Source: Bacillota bacterium (lineage in GTDB: Bacteria; Bacillota_I; Bacilli_A; RF39; UBA660). From it: 64,000 nt of DNA. The stretch covers positions 31,110-95,109 of the forward strand of contig SVAL01000006.1 of assembly GCA_015059405.1 (NCBI GenBank), in the 5' to 3' direction. Every line of letters starts with the position of its first letter. Within the stretch, counting starts at the first letter, position 1. The notes under the pieces were generated by a model. That model was not told the DNA's origin. It searched no databases and was given only the letters and a program-made list of their open reading frames with translations. A program made the position numbers and the translations under genes. This document shows, in pieces, positions 49,349 through 58,801 of the stretch.

Positions 49349-51139
49349 ATGATTTTATTGAGATGTGGAATTTATGTAAGAGTTAGTACTGATGATCAAA
49401 GAGATAATGGTTATTCTATTGACTCACAACTTCGTATGATAAAAGAATATTGTGAGAAAAATGAATATGACATTATGGATGTATATAATGATGCTGGTCA
49501 TTCTGGAAAAGATTTAATGAGACCAGAAATGCAACGATTATTAAAAGATATTAAAGCTAAAAAGATTGATAAGTTGATTGCGATTAAAGTCGATAGACTT
49601 ACAAGAAATAATTATGATGGTTTTTGGTTACTAAATTATTGTGAAGAACATGATGTCAAAATTGAACTTATACTAGAGCCTTATGATGTATCTACTGCTA
49701 ATGGGGAGATGATATTTGGAATGAATTTAGTATTTGGTCAAAGAGAAAGAAAAGAAATTAGTGCTAGAACTAAGCGAGCAATGGAAGAAATGGCTTTAGA
49801 ACATATTCATCCTAGTAAAGCACCTTATGGATATATAAGAAATAAAGAAACTGGTTATTTAGAAGTTGAACCTATTGAAGCACAAGTTGTTAAGGAAATA
49901 TTTGAACTATGCAAACAAAGACATTCTACTAGAGGTATTGCTACTATTATGAAAGACAATAATGCTTATTTAAGTCAAGGTAAATGGAAAAGTGATAGAG
50001 TTTATAAAATACTTACTAATTCTATTTATATTGGTGTATTTGAATATGGAAAATATAGAAGAAAATCGCAAGACATTTTAAAAGTAAATAATTATTGTGA
50101 ACCTATTATTGATATTGAAACTTGGAATATTACAAGAAAAAATTTAGAGAAAAATAAACATCCTAATTATGGAGAACATATACATTTATTTACTGGAATA
50201 ATAAAATGTCCTGATTGTGGAAATATATTATCTTCTACTAATTCTTTTAAACATAGCGGTACTCCTAAACAAAAAACTTATTACCATTTAACTTGCAAAA
50301 ACTCTAATTGTAAGTCAAAAGGACTTCATTATAGTTCTGATAAAATTGAAAAAAGATTAGGAAGAATTTTAAATGAGTTAACAAGATATATGTATGAAAG
50401 TAAAAATGAAATCATAGTTTGTAATTCTAATAGGTCTAAAGAATTAAAAGATATTGATAAAGCTATTGATAAATTAAAACTGCAAGAAAAAAAATTAGTT
50501 GATTTATATTTAACTTCTAATTTGAATGTTGCTGCAATTAATCATAAAAATGAAATGATAAAAAAAGAAATTCAAAAACTAAATAATAAGAAAGATGCAT
50601 TAGATCCAGATAATGAATTTAAAGAATATACTCTTGAATTATCTAAAAAGCTAGATTGTGTTAAAGAAAATGATGAATACATATTTACTAATAATTTGGG
50701 ATTTTCATTTGTCTGGGATAGTTTAAATAGAAAAACTAAGAGAGATTTAATTCAAAGATTAATAGCTAGTTTAGAAATAGAAAGAGATAGAAATTACAAT
50801 ATTGAAATAAAAAATATTAGGTTTACCGATGAATTTATCTCTAAAAGTAATAAAGATTATCTAAAATATTTGAATGATATTTTAGAAGATAGCGAAATTG
50901 GAATTAAATATAAAGGACAAATTGATAAGAAAAAGTTAAAAGAATTATCTAATAAATATACAATAATTTCACTACAAAAATATGAAAATAATGAATATTC
51001 AGACAAAGAATTAAACATTTATTTAGAATTAATAAAAGAGCATTTTTACTATGATGGCATTATAAATTGTCCTTATATTGAAAATAATTTAGTTGTTGAC
51101 CAACTTTTATTAATACCCAAAGGAAAGGAAATGATCTAA
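49349..51139 (+). CDS. Large serine recombinase
   Basis: CGIYVRVSTDDQRDNGYSIDSQL; AIKVDRLTRNNYDGFWLL; recombinase domain APYGYIRNKETGYLEVEP; zinc ribbon IIKCPDCGNILSSTNSF; coiled coil. Confidence 0.93.
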   Translation: MILLRCGIYVRVSTDDQRDNGYSIDSQLRMIKEYCEKNEYDIMDVYNDAGHSGKDLMRPEMQRLLKDIKAKKIDKLIAIKVDRLTRNNYDGFWLLNYCEEHDVKIELILEPYDVSTANGEMIFGMNLVFGQRERKEISARTKRAMEEMALEHIHPSKAPYGYIRNKETGYLEVEPIEAQVVKEIFELCKQRHSTRGIATIMKDNNAYLSQGKWKSDRVYKILTNSIYIGVFEYGKYRRKSQDILKVNNYCEPIIDIETWNITRKNLEKNKHPNYGEHIHLFTGIIKCPDCGNILSSTNSFKHSGTPKQKTYYHLTCKNSNCKSKGLHYSSDKIEKRLGRILNELTRYMYESKNEIIVCNSNRSKELKDIDKAIDKLKLQEKKLVDLYLTSNLNVAAINHKNEMIKKEIQKLNNKKDALDPDNEFKEYTLELSKKLDCVKENDEYIFTNNLGFSFVWDSLNRKTKRDLIQRLIASLEIERDRNYNIEIKNIRFTDEFISKSNKDYLKYLNDILEDSEIGIKYKGQIDKKKLKELSNKYTIISLQKYENNEYSDKELNIYLELIKEHFYYDGIINCPYIENNLVVDQLLLIPKGKEMI

Positions 51140-51316
51140 ATGAAGGATAAAAATGATAAAGTTATTTGTGTTTATGATGAAAATAGAAAAGATGTTCAAG
51201 AAGTTATTCTTGAAGCATTTGAAAAATTTTTAAAAATAAAACTTAAAACCAATTCTTTTTCAGCAAGTAATAAGAAAGGAAGCAATAAAAATGACAATGA
51301 AATATTTAAAAATTAA
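51140..51316 (+). CDS. Small (58-aa) hypothetical protein abutting the recombinase stop, not in ORF track
   Basis: ATG directly follows recombinase TAA; MKDKNDKVICVYDENRKDVQEVILEAFEKFLKIKLKTNSFSASNKKGSNKNDNEIFKN*. Confidence 0.5.
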   Translation: MKDKNDKVICVYDENRKDVQEVILEAFEKFLKIKLKTNSFSASNKKGSNKNDNEIFKN

Positions 51317-51641
51317 TGGTTATGTTTTACCGAATTTAGTTACAAAAAATAGTAAAAGTAAAATAAATAAGTATGGATTATTAAGATTAGATTATCTAAA
51401 AACTCATAAAAAAGCATTATATGAAGTACTTCTTATGAAAGGTGAACTTACTAATCATCTTAATTTAATTAGTGAATTATGTGAAGAAAGATTAAATATT
51501 TTAATGAATAATTGTGTAAAAAATGATGAAAAACTATCTGAAAAAAATAAAAAGTTTAATCAATTAGAAGGGGTAAAACTCATGAGCAATTATAAAAATT
51601 GTGCTGAAGAAGTAATCTTTAAAGAATTAATTTATGTATAG
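51291..51641 (+). CDS. Small hypothetical protein of the mobile element
   Basis: 116-aa intact ORF overlapping the preceding small ORF. Confidence 0.45.
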   Translation: MTMKYLKINGYVLPNLVTKNSKSKINKYGLLRLDYLKTHKKALYEVLLMKGELTNHLNLISELCEERLNILMNNCVKNDEKLSEKNKKFNQLEGVKLMSNYKNCAEEVIFKELIYV

Positions 51642-51740
51642 CGTGTGAGTACACTTTGCATTTTTGGTATTAGCCAGCACTGCAAGTTTACTCCCGCCAC
51701 TTGCGAAACTGTGGGAATTATCCCAAACCCTAAAAAAGAA
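51642..51740 (+). other. Candidate origin of transfer (oriT)-like region
   Basis: GC-richer than surroundings; imperfect inverted repeat GAGTACACTTTGCA...TGCAAGTTTACTC (51647-51660/51681-51693), CCAC...GTGG (51697-51714), TGGGAATTATCCCA (51712-51725), directly before a RHH gene. Confidence 0.6.
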
Positions 51741-51745
51741 AGGAG

Positions 51746-52051
51746 ATGATAACTATTAGAGTAAGAAATATAAAGCTAAATGTTTTTCTTAATGAAGAAG
51801 AACAAAAACTATTAAAAGAAAAATCTAATAAAGCCAGATTAACACAATCTGACTTTATTAGAAATTTAATTATTGAATATGATAATACTAATTTGCCTAA
51901 TGTTGATATAGAAAATATTAATAACGTAATTTCATCAACTATTGATGATTTAAATAAACTGCGTGATACAATGTATAGACTGAGATATTATCAATTGGTT
52001 GAATTTATAGATAGTATAATCGGTGAGCTATACAAGAACTATCAAAAGTAA
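51746..52051 (+). CDS. Ribbon-helix-helix/MobC-like protein
   Basis: IKLNVFLNEEEQKLLKEKSNKARLTQSDFIRNLIIEY; downstream of oriT-like DNA. Confidence 0.68.
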   Translation: MITIRVRNIKLNVFLNEEEQKLLKEKSNKARLTQSDFIRNLIIEYDNTNLPNVDIENINNVISSTIDDLNKLRDTMYRLRYYQLVEFIDSIIGELYKNYQK

Positions 52052-52082
52052 AAGAACAGATTTTTTTCTGTTCTTTTCGTTA
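52052..52082. terminator. Bidirectional terminator
   Basis: AAAGAACAGATTTTTTTCTGTTCTTTT between convergent genes. Confidence 0.65.
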
Positions 52083-52907
52083 ATTTATTAAAGTAAATTT
52101 GTAATCACAATTATTTGAATTATAAATATGTACAGAACTATCTATTGATACAGTATTATTCTTTGATGTTGTTGTAAATTTAAGCATTTCTTTTGAATTG
52201 TATGCTGTTCCATAATTTCCGTTTTGATAACCTTCTCTATAATCAATCCATAAAAAGCATATATTTTCATTCATGTTAGTTGCTTCAACTTTATATTTTC
52301 CATCTGGCAAATAATAAAAAATAACATTCTTTTTTTCAAATTCCATATATTTGCCATATTCACCAATTTCATTATATTTTATGGTATATACAGTTTCTTT
52401 GGGTTCTTCTTTAATTGCTTCTTTTTCACTTTCGTCGCTACTGGTTTCATTATCAACAGAATCATCTTTAATAGGTACATTTTCTTCTTTATCAACAACA
52501 TTTGATTGGGAACCATTATCTTCTGTTTCTACATTTTCGACTGGAGTACAAATTATCCATACGAATAGTATTAATATTGGTAATACAATTCTAGCAATTT
52601 TTATATATTTTTCATCAATTTGACTAAACTTATCTTCTATTAAAGTATAGAAAACCTTAAATAAACTTAATCCAAATAATATAGCGAATATACTGGATAC
52701 AATATCTTCAGTAAATGATGATAGATATACTAATATTAGTAACCCACCAACACCATATAAAAATCCATTCCATATTTTACTAGCAAGGCCACCAATATCT
52801 CCAGGAGTTCTAACTGCTTTCATTTTTTCATCATAAGGTGTTCCACATTTTGGACAATATATGTAATCATCCTTGTATTCTTTTTTACATTTTCTACATA
52901 TCTTCAT
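52080..52907 (-). CDS. Zinc-ribbon membrane protein
   Basis: CRKCKKEYKDDYIYCPKCGTPY, TM helices, Ser/Glu-rich linker, C-terminal soluble domain. Confidence 0.6.
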   Translation of the reverse strand: MKICRKCKKEYKDDYIYCPKCGTPYDEKMKAVRTPGDIGGLASKIWNGFLYGVGGLLILVYLSSFTEDIVSSIFAILFGLSLFKVFYTLIEDKFSQIDEKYIKIARIVLPILILFVWIICTPVENVETEDNGSQSNVVDKEENVPIKDDSVDNETSSDESEKEAIKEEPKETVYTIKYNEIGEYGKYMEFEKKNVIFYYLPDGKYKVEATNMNENICFLWIDYREGYQNGNYGTAYNSKEMLKFTTTSKNNTVSIDSSVHIYNSNNCDYKFTLIN

Positions 52908-52916
52908 AGAAACCTC

Positions 52917-53744
52917 CTATTTAAAATAACTTTCTGGAATATCATAATTTGGTTTATCTTTTATAGTTTCTTGCAACTCTTTAGCAGCCGCTTCAATTTG
53001 TGGATTATAGTTCAAGACTGTTTGTTCTTCTTCTGGCTTTAAAAATGATTTTGGAACCGGAGTTGAAGATAAAACTCTTAATTGATCTACAATCATTTGT
53101 GCAGTATTAACAGAGTTATTATAAGCCGAACTTGATTGGTCAATTGTTTTTGATAATATCACTATTTCAGTATTAAAGCCTTTAATGTTTACATTAACAC
53201 CTATATGATGACAGGTTGGTATTTCGTCTGAGGTAGTTACTTGATTATTATTTCCTTTTGTAGTTGTTTTTCCTAATGCAGAACCACCAACAACTGCTCC
53301 AACTGGACCTAATATTAACCCACCAGCAACCGCACCACCTAATGATGCATGCTTTTTAGATTTTTGATTATTAGTACCTGTTGTGTTTGTCACTGTTCTA
53401 AATCCATCATTTTTAACCATTTCTGCACCTTTAATATCAGAAAAAGGATAAGTAGTTCCATTAATTGAAACAATTCCTTCAGTTAAATTATAAGTAAAAT
53501 TATTACCTATTGATTTCCATCTACTCGTAGCTATTCTATTAATTTCATTTTGTTTTGCTTTTTCAAGTTGAGCTAACTTGTTTTGAGCATTTTTGACTTT
53601 GGTATTATATTCTTTGTCTCTGTCTTTATGAATTTTTTTATCTACTTTTTCTAAATACTTTATAAACTTGGCTTGATTAATTCCACAATAACCGCAAAAA
53701 ATATCATCATCATCAATCTTTTTTTGACATTTTACACACTTCAT
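52917..53744 (-). CDS. Zinc-ribbon protein with glycine-rich hydrophobic segment
   Basis: CVKCQKKIDDDDIFCGYCG; coiled coil; GGAVAGGLILGPVGAVVGGSALG. Confidence 0.6.
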   Translation of the reverse strand: MKCVKCQKKIDDDDIFCGYCGINQAKFIKYLEKVDKKIHKDRDKEYNTKVKNAQNKLAQLEKAKQNEINRIATSRWKSIGNNFTYNLTEGIVSINGTTYPFSDIKGAEMVKNDGFRTVTNTTGTNNQKSKKHASLGGAVAGGLILGPVGAVVGGSALGKTTTKGNNNQVTTSDEIPTCHHIGVNVNIKGFNTEIVILSKTIDQSSSAYNNSVNTAQMIVDQLRVLSSTPVPKSFLKPEEEQTVLNYNPQIEAAAKELQETIKDKPNYDIPESYFK

Positions 53745-53855
53745 AAACTCACTCCTTAATTATTTAAATTATATCATATATTATAAAAATTAATATACAA
53801 ATTAGGACAAAAAGTTTACTTATTTATTTTTTTCATTGTGGGACAATAATTATAG

Positions 53856-54119
53856 GTGATGCAAATGATTGATAAATACAAGAAATATAATCCTGAATTC
53901 AAAGCAATTATTTGTAATAATATTAAAAACTTTCGTAAAGAAAAAGGAATGAGATTAATGGATTTGGCTGAAATTTTAGATATCTCTCCTGAATATTTAA
54001 AAAGAATAGAATCTCCAAATGATGAAAAAAAGAGTTGCTCATTATCCTTACTTTATAAAATATCAATAATTCTTGACAAAAAACTTGATGATTTTTTAAT
54101 AGACAATAGAAATAGCTAA
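53856..54119 (+). CDS. XRE-family HTH regulator
   Basis: NIKNFRKEKGMRLMDLAEILDISPEYLKRIESPNDEKKSCSLSLLYKISIILDKKLDDFL. Confidence 0.78.
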   Translation: MMQMIDKYKKYNPEFKAIICNNIKNFRKEKGMRLMDLAEILDISPEYLKRIESPNDEKKSCSLSLLYKISIILDKKLDDFLIDNRNS

Positions 54120-54134
54120 CGCTATTTTTTTTTG
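54108..54134 (+). terminator. Terminator between the HTH gene and the STAND gene
   Basis: AATAGC-TAAC-GCTATTTTTTTTTG. Confidence 0.6.
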
Positions 54135-54198
54135 TTTTCATTGAATAGACTAAAAAAATTCTATATAATAATAAACAAATTGTATAAGGAGGTATAAT

Positions 54199-57100
54199 AT
54201 GTCTAAATTTATAGAAATACAAAGTTCAATTTTAAGTCTGGGACCTGGAGAATATCAACGTCTTTGTTCTACATATGCCATTCAAAAATACAATCTTAAT
54301 AACATGCATGATATAGGCAGTAAAGAAGGTACTAATAAAACAACAATTGGAATTCCAGATTCATATTCAGTTGATGCTAATGGTAAATATATATTACTAA
54401 TGTATGGTACAGTTGAAAAAAAATCAGTTCCAAAGTTAACAACAGATATTATAGATGCTGCAAACGGCAAAAAGACAGGACTAATAAAAAAGCAAATAAA
54501 AGAAATCATATGTTTTCATACTAACACAAATATAAAGCCAGGAGAATATAATAAATTGGTTAATTTAATCCCAGATATTAAAATTACTTTAATTGATATT
54601 GACTCTTTAGCACATGATATAGATGAAAACTATCATAATATTGCAAATGATTATTTAAACATTCCTATAGATACAAATCAAATTAGTGATATAAATACAT
54701 TTATTGAGCGTTATGATAAGAATTCCATAAACTCCCCGTTAAATATTGATTTTGTATATAGAAAAGATAAAGATACAATTTACAAAAGTGCATTAGATTC
54801 AAAAATGACAATAGTTACTGGAAAACCAGGTACTGGGAAAACAAAAATATCTTTAGAAGTTCTAAAAGAACTTGAAAAAAATGAAAACTATTCTTCACTA
54901 TGTATTAGAATAAATGGATTAGAACTCTACAACGATCTCAAGACGGCCATAAAAAATGATAAAAATTATATTATATTTTTTGATGATATTAATAATCTTA
55001 ATGGATTAATGTCTGTGGTTGATTTAATTGTAACCAATAAAAATGAAAATATTAAAATATTAGCAACAGTTAGAGATTATTTGTTAGATGAAGTATTAAA
55101 AAAACTTAATTTACTAATAGAGCCGAGTGTATGCATCTTAAATAAAATGAGTGATTCGGAAATTATTAATATTTTAGAAAATACATATAATGTCAAAAAT
55201 AAAGAATGGCAACAAAAAATTCTAAAGATATCTAATGGTAATCCACGATTAGCAATAATGAGTTTTATTTCAGTTAGAGATGGAAAAATAGACTCTCTAA
55301 ATAGTGTTTATGATATTTTTAAAAATTATTATGATAATGTAATTAATTATAAAAAACTATCTGTTTATGAAATAAAAGTTCTGTTTTATATAGCTTTGTT
55401 ATCACCAATTAGTACATCAAACGAAATTGTAAGTAATTATCTAAAAGAATTGGAAATATTTGATACAGAAACATTAAAAAAATTAAGAGATATGGAATTA
55501 ATTGATTATTTTAATGATGATGCTTTAAAAATATGTGATCAAAATTTTTCTAATTATTTAGTATATAAGTATTTGATAATAGATAAGACTATTAATATTT
55601 CGAATTTATTAAAACAAGTATACCCTAATTTTATTAACAAATTTATAAATGTTATAAATATGATTAATGAACAATTTTATGATGAAAAAACGATTAATTA
55701 TATAACACAAGAGATAGATACTGTTTGGAATGAAGAACCATATAATAGTGACTGGAAATTTGTAGATTATTTCCATAATGTTAATGTATCAAAAGCATTA
55801 CTTAAAATAAAAAAGAAAATTGAAAGTTATGCTAAAGAAGAAATGCCTGAGAAAATAAAATATGAAAACAATGTATATTTAAGTGATAATTTATTAAGTT
55901 TAATATCTGATTTCAAAGATACTGAATACTTAAAATTATCTTTTGAATTATTATTATCATATCTTGAAAAAAGACCTAGTTTATATAATGAAATATGTAA
56001 AAGTATAAAGGATTATTGGCTAATAACAAATCCATATCCAGATTTTTTGTTAGAAACAGAAATTATTAACATATTGTTTTCAAAGTATAAAACAACAAAC
56101 ATAATTAAAATGAGAGAAATATATAGAATTTTATTAGAACAATCTTTATTATATTGTTTAGAATTAGAGTTTCATATTAGCAAACAAGGAAATACTCCAA
56201 GAACTATTAATTTCATTACAATAAAATTACAAGATAATGATAAAGTTTTCTCATTTAGAAAACACCTATATGATATAGTATTTCAATTGTGCAATGAAGA
56301 TGAAACTAATTATAATATATTATTAAATGAGTTAATTTGGTTCTACGATGAAGATCAAAAAGCAATATTGGAAAATGATATAAAATATTTAGACGAAAAG
56401 TTTTTTGTAACATGGGATAATATATCAATAATACAAGGTAAAATACTATTTTTACTAAAAGAAAAATGTCAAAAGTTTAATATAGAACCACCAACTTCAT
56501 TAGAAAAATATAAAGAATGTTCAGAGTTTCTAATAATTAATATGTTCGAGAAATATGATTATGATGAAAAAAACGATGAATTATTGTGCTACTTAGAAAA
56601 TAAGAGTCAAGATTGCTATAACACGATATTTCTAATACTTAAAAAGGTTGAAGAACATAATATAAATGTTGATAGTTGGAAAATGCATAATTCATTAGAC
56701 CTATTATTTAAACAAGTATTAGAAAAAGATACAACTTTATTTGAAGAAATATTTATTTTATATTTAGAATCAGATTGCCCTTTTACAAATGGGTTGTTCT
56801 TTATTAGAAATCTTGTAGATAAAAATATACTAGAAAAAACATTAGACAATATAATAAAAAGCAGTACATCTAAAAAATACTATTTATTATCCTGTATACT
56901 AAATAATTATTATGATGAAAAATATATACTAGTAGTAAAAGATTTTATAAAAAATCAAAAAACTATGAATAAATATACTTTATCAATTGAAGCTATTTTT
57001 GAATACTCTAAATATAATGAAGATTTATTAGAAAACTACACTAAAGACATACTAACTGAAAATGATTTTGGACTATATTCTAGTTTTACAAATTCATTTG

Positions 57101-57816
57101 TTGATAAAGAATTTGTTGAAACTATATACAATGCTTTTGATAATAAAAAAACACTTGAAGAATTATATTTAAAATCTATAAAATGTCATAGCGATTACAA
57201 TGGGAATATGGGATTTTTATTATGTATAAATAATTACGATTTTCTAAATAAAATACTTGAAACCAAATCATATGATCATACTGGAAAAATAAGAAATATT
57301 GTAAAAAACATATGGAAACATGCTAAATATAAAGACATTATCTCATATAATTATGATAAAATAATTGAGTCTAATTTCGGATATTTACGATTACATACGT
57401 TATTCGATTTTGATAATGAAGAAAATATAAAACAGAATCAATTAGAATGGTTTAAAGAGAAAATATTAGAAATTAAAGAAGATAAAGATAAAATTTATTA
57501 TGTATTTTATGTAATTGGTGAAAAAGAAAATTGTTTAAAAAAAGAATTAATTCTTTTTCTATTAGATAACACAAGTAATATTGAAATATTTAAACAAATA
57601 AGTTTCTTTTCGCATTCGGAATCATGGAGCGGAAGCAGAATTCCAAATATCGAACGAAAAATTGAATTTATTCAATCAATATTAAGTGAGATAAAAGCCA
57701 AAAGTGATTTGATATACATGGAACATATAGATTATTTAAATGAAAGAATAAAGCGTTATAAAAAAGAAATTAAAAGAACTCAAATAGAAGAATACATAGA
57801 TGATTTTCTTAATTAA
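54199..57816 (+). CDS. STAND-type NTPase, Avs-like candidate (nuclease-like N-terminus, NTPase, C-terminal helical repeat sensor)
   Basis: N-terminal LGPGEYQRLCSTYAIQKYNLNNMHDIGSKEGTNKTTIGIPDSYSVDANGKYILLMYGT; Walker A TGKPGTGKTKIS; Walker B YIIFFDDINNL; long helical C-terminus ending SHSESWSGSRIPNIERKIEFIQSI. Confidence 0.7.
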   Translation: MSKFIEIQSSILSLGPGEYQRLCSTYAIQKYNLNNMHDIGSKEGTNKTTIGIPDSYSVDANGKYILLMYGTVEKKSVPKLTTDIIDAANGKKTGLIKKQIKEIICFHTNTNIKPGEYNKLVNLIPDIKITLIDIDSLAHDIDENYHNIANDYLNIPIDTNQISDINTFIERYDKNSINSPLNIDFVYRKDKDTIYKSALDSKMTIVTGKPGTGKTKISLEVLKELEKNENYSSLCIRINGLELYNDLKTAIKNDKNYIIFFDDINNLNGLMSVVDLIVTNKNENIKILATVRDYLLDEVLKKLNLLIEPSVCILNKMSDSEIINILENTYNVKNKEWQQKILKISNGNPRLAIMSFISVRDGKIDSLNSVYDIFKNYYDNVINYKKLSVYEIKVLFYIALLSPISTSNEIVSNYLKELEIFDTETLKKLRDMELIDYFNDDALKICDQNFSNYLVYKYLIIDKTINISNLLKQVYPNFINKFINVINMINEQFYDEKTINYITQEIDTVWNEEPYNSDWKFVDYFHNVNVSKALLKIKKKIESYAKEEMPEKIKYENNVYLSDNLLSLISDFKDTEYLKLSFELLLSYLEKRPSLYNEICKSIKDYWLITNPYPDFLLETEIINILFSKYKTTNIIKMREIYRILLEQSLLYCLELEFHISKQGNTPRTINFITIKLQDNDKVFSFRKHLYDIVFQLCNEDETNYNILLNELIWFYDEDQKAILENDIKYLDEKFFVTWDNISIIQGKILFLLKEKCQKFNIEPPTSLEKYKECSEFLIINMFEKYDYDEKNDELLCYLENKSQDCYNTIFLILKKVEEHNINVDSWKMHNSLDLLFKQVLEKDTTLFEEIFILYLESDCPFTNGLFFIRNLVDKNILEKTLDNIIKSSTSKKYYLLSCILNNYYDEKYILVVKDFIKNQKTMNKYTLSIEAIFEYSKYNEDLLENYTKDILTENDFGLYSSFTNSFVDKEFVETIYNAFDNKKTLEELYLKSIKCHSDYNGNMGFLLCINNYDFLNKILETKSYDHTGKIRNIVKNIWKHAKYKDIISYNYDKIIESNFGYLRLHTLFDFDNEENIKQNQLEWFKEKILEIKEDKDKIYYVFYVIGEKENCLKKELILFLLDNTSNIEIFKQISFFSHSESWSGSRIPNIERKIEFIQSILSEIKAKSDLIYMEHIDYLNERIKRYKKEIKRTQIEEYIDDFLN

Positions 57817-57857
57817 GAATTAATATTAATTTAAAAAGATAATTTGTTATACTTCCA

Positions 57858-57886
57858 TTGAAAAAATATAAAAATTCATATATAAT
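57858..57886 (+). promoter_or_regulatory. Sigma-70-type promoter candidate downstream of the STAND gene
   Basis: TTGAAA-17 bp-TATAAT. Confidence 0.55.
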
Positions 57887-57892
57887 GGTTAT

Positions 57893-57975
57893 AGAAAGAG
57901 AACAAGTTCGTAAGCTGTAGTTTAACTGCTCCATATGAATTTAAAGAACTTAGTAAAAGCTGAGTTCTTTTTTTT
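57893..57975 (+). ncRNA. Candidate ~83-nt small RNA ending in an intrinsic terminator
   Basis: Follows the promoter above and ends AAGAACTTAG-TAAAAG-CTGAGTTCTTTTTTTT. The 3' part is antisense to the end of the 57922-58737 ORF. Confidence 0.4.
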
Positions 57976-58737
57976 ATATTCCACGGAGTCAGCTTGTTTA
58001 TTTTCAAAACATTTATTTCTTTCGCACATAATAATTATAATGTCATCAAATAAACTATACCATTTTACTTGTACATATTCTCGACATTTTTCATATTTGG
58101 GATTATATTTTAAATTTTTATCCCAATTTTGCAAAAATAAACCTCTAACATGAACCCCAGTGGATTCAATTTTTTTATTACATAAATATTTTAATATTTC
58201 TTCTTTTGTTGCCCAAATAAAATCATTTGCAACACCTAACACAATGGCGTCTACTGTTACTCGATAATTTACATCTGTTTGCATCAGAAATCTTTTTATC
58301 AATATTTCATGTATTTTTTCTAATTCTTTATTTATTTCTTTTATTTCTTCTTGATGGTCCTTCTTGTATTCTTCAGAACTCATTCTAATAACTCCTGTAT
58401 TATTAGCAGTTCCATCTGAATATAAATACTTTAATAATTTTTCAGATTCCTTAAAACTATTTCTTTTTAAATAATTTATGAATTTGTCGTTTTTTTCTAA
58501 ATGCACTGAATTCTTCGACCCACTTTTTATGCTTAGTCCCTTTTTTCTTCCCTTTACAATAACAACAACATCTACTTTAGCATGCTTTTCATACTTATAA
58601 GCAGTTATTAAATCTTTTTTTTTGATTTTTGGATATAATGTCTGAATTAATTCTTGTAACAATAAATTAATCTCACAAAATTTTTTACCATTTAAATTAT
58701 TAATAAATACAAGTTCTGTTAAATATCCGTTTCTCAT
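57922..58737 (-). CDS. Putative restriction-endonuclease-like (PD-(D/E)XK-type) protein
   Basis: TELVFINNLNG...KYEKHAKVDVVVIVKGRKKGLSIKSGSKNSVHLE suggests a D...(S/E)xK core. Confidence 0.45.
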   Translation of the reverse strand: MRNGYLTELVFINNLNGKKFCEINLLLQELIQTLYPKIKKKDLITAYKYEKHAKVDVVVIVKGRKKGLSIKSGSKNSVHLEKNDKFINYLKRNSFKESEKLLKYLYSDGTANNTGVIRMSSEEYKKDHQEEIKEINKELEKIHEILIKRFLMQTDVNYRVTVDAIVLGVANDFIWATKEEILKYLCNKKIESTGVHVRGLFLQNWDKNLKYNPKYEKCREYVQVKWYSLFDDIIIIMCERNKCFENKQADSVEYKKKNSAFTKFFKFIWSS

Positions 58738-58801
58738 CTTATCACCAATATTATTATTATTTGTTAACGAAAAAATTCCCTATAAAACAAGATGATTATT
58801 A

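Noticed and set aside
53923-54222. Minus ORF 99 aa antisense to the HTH gene (candidate antitoxin)
   Set aside because: No RBS or recognisable fold; hydrophobic/aromatic composition typical of antisense AT-rich frames.
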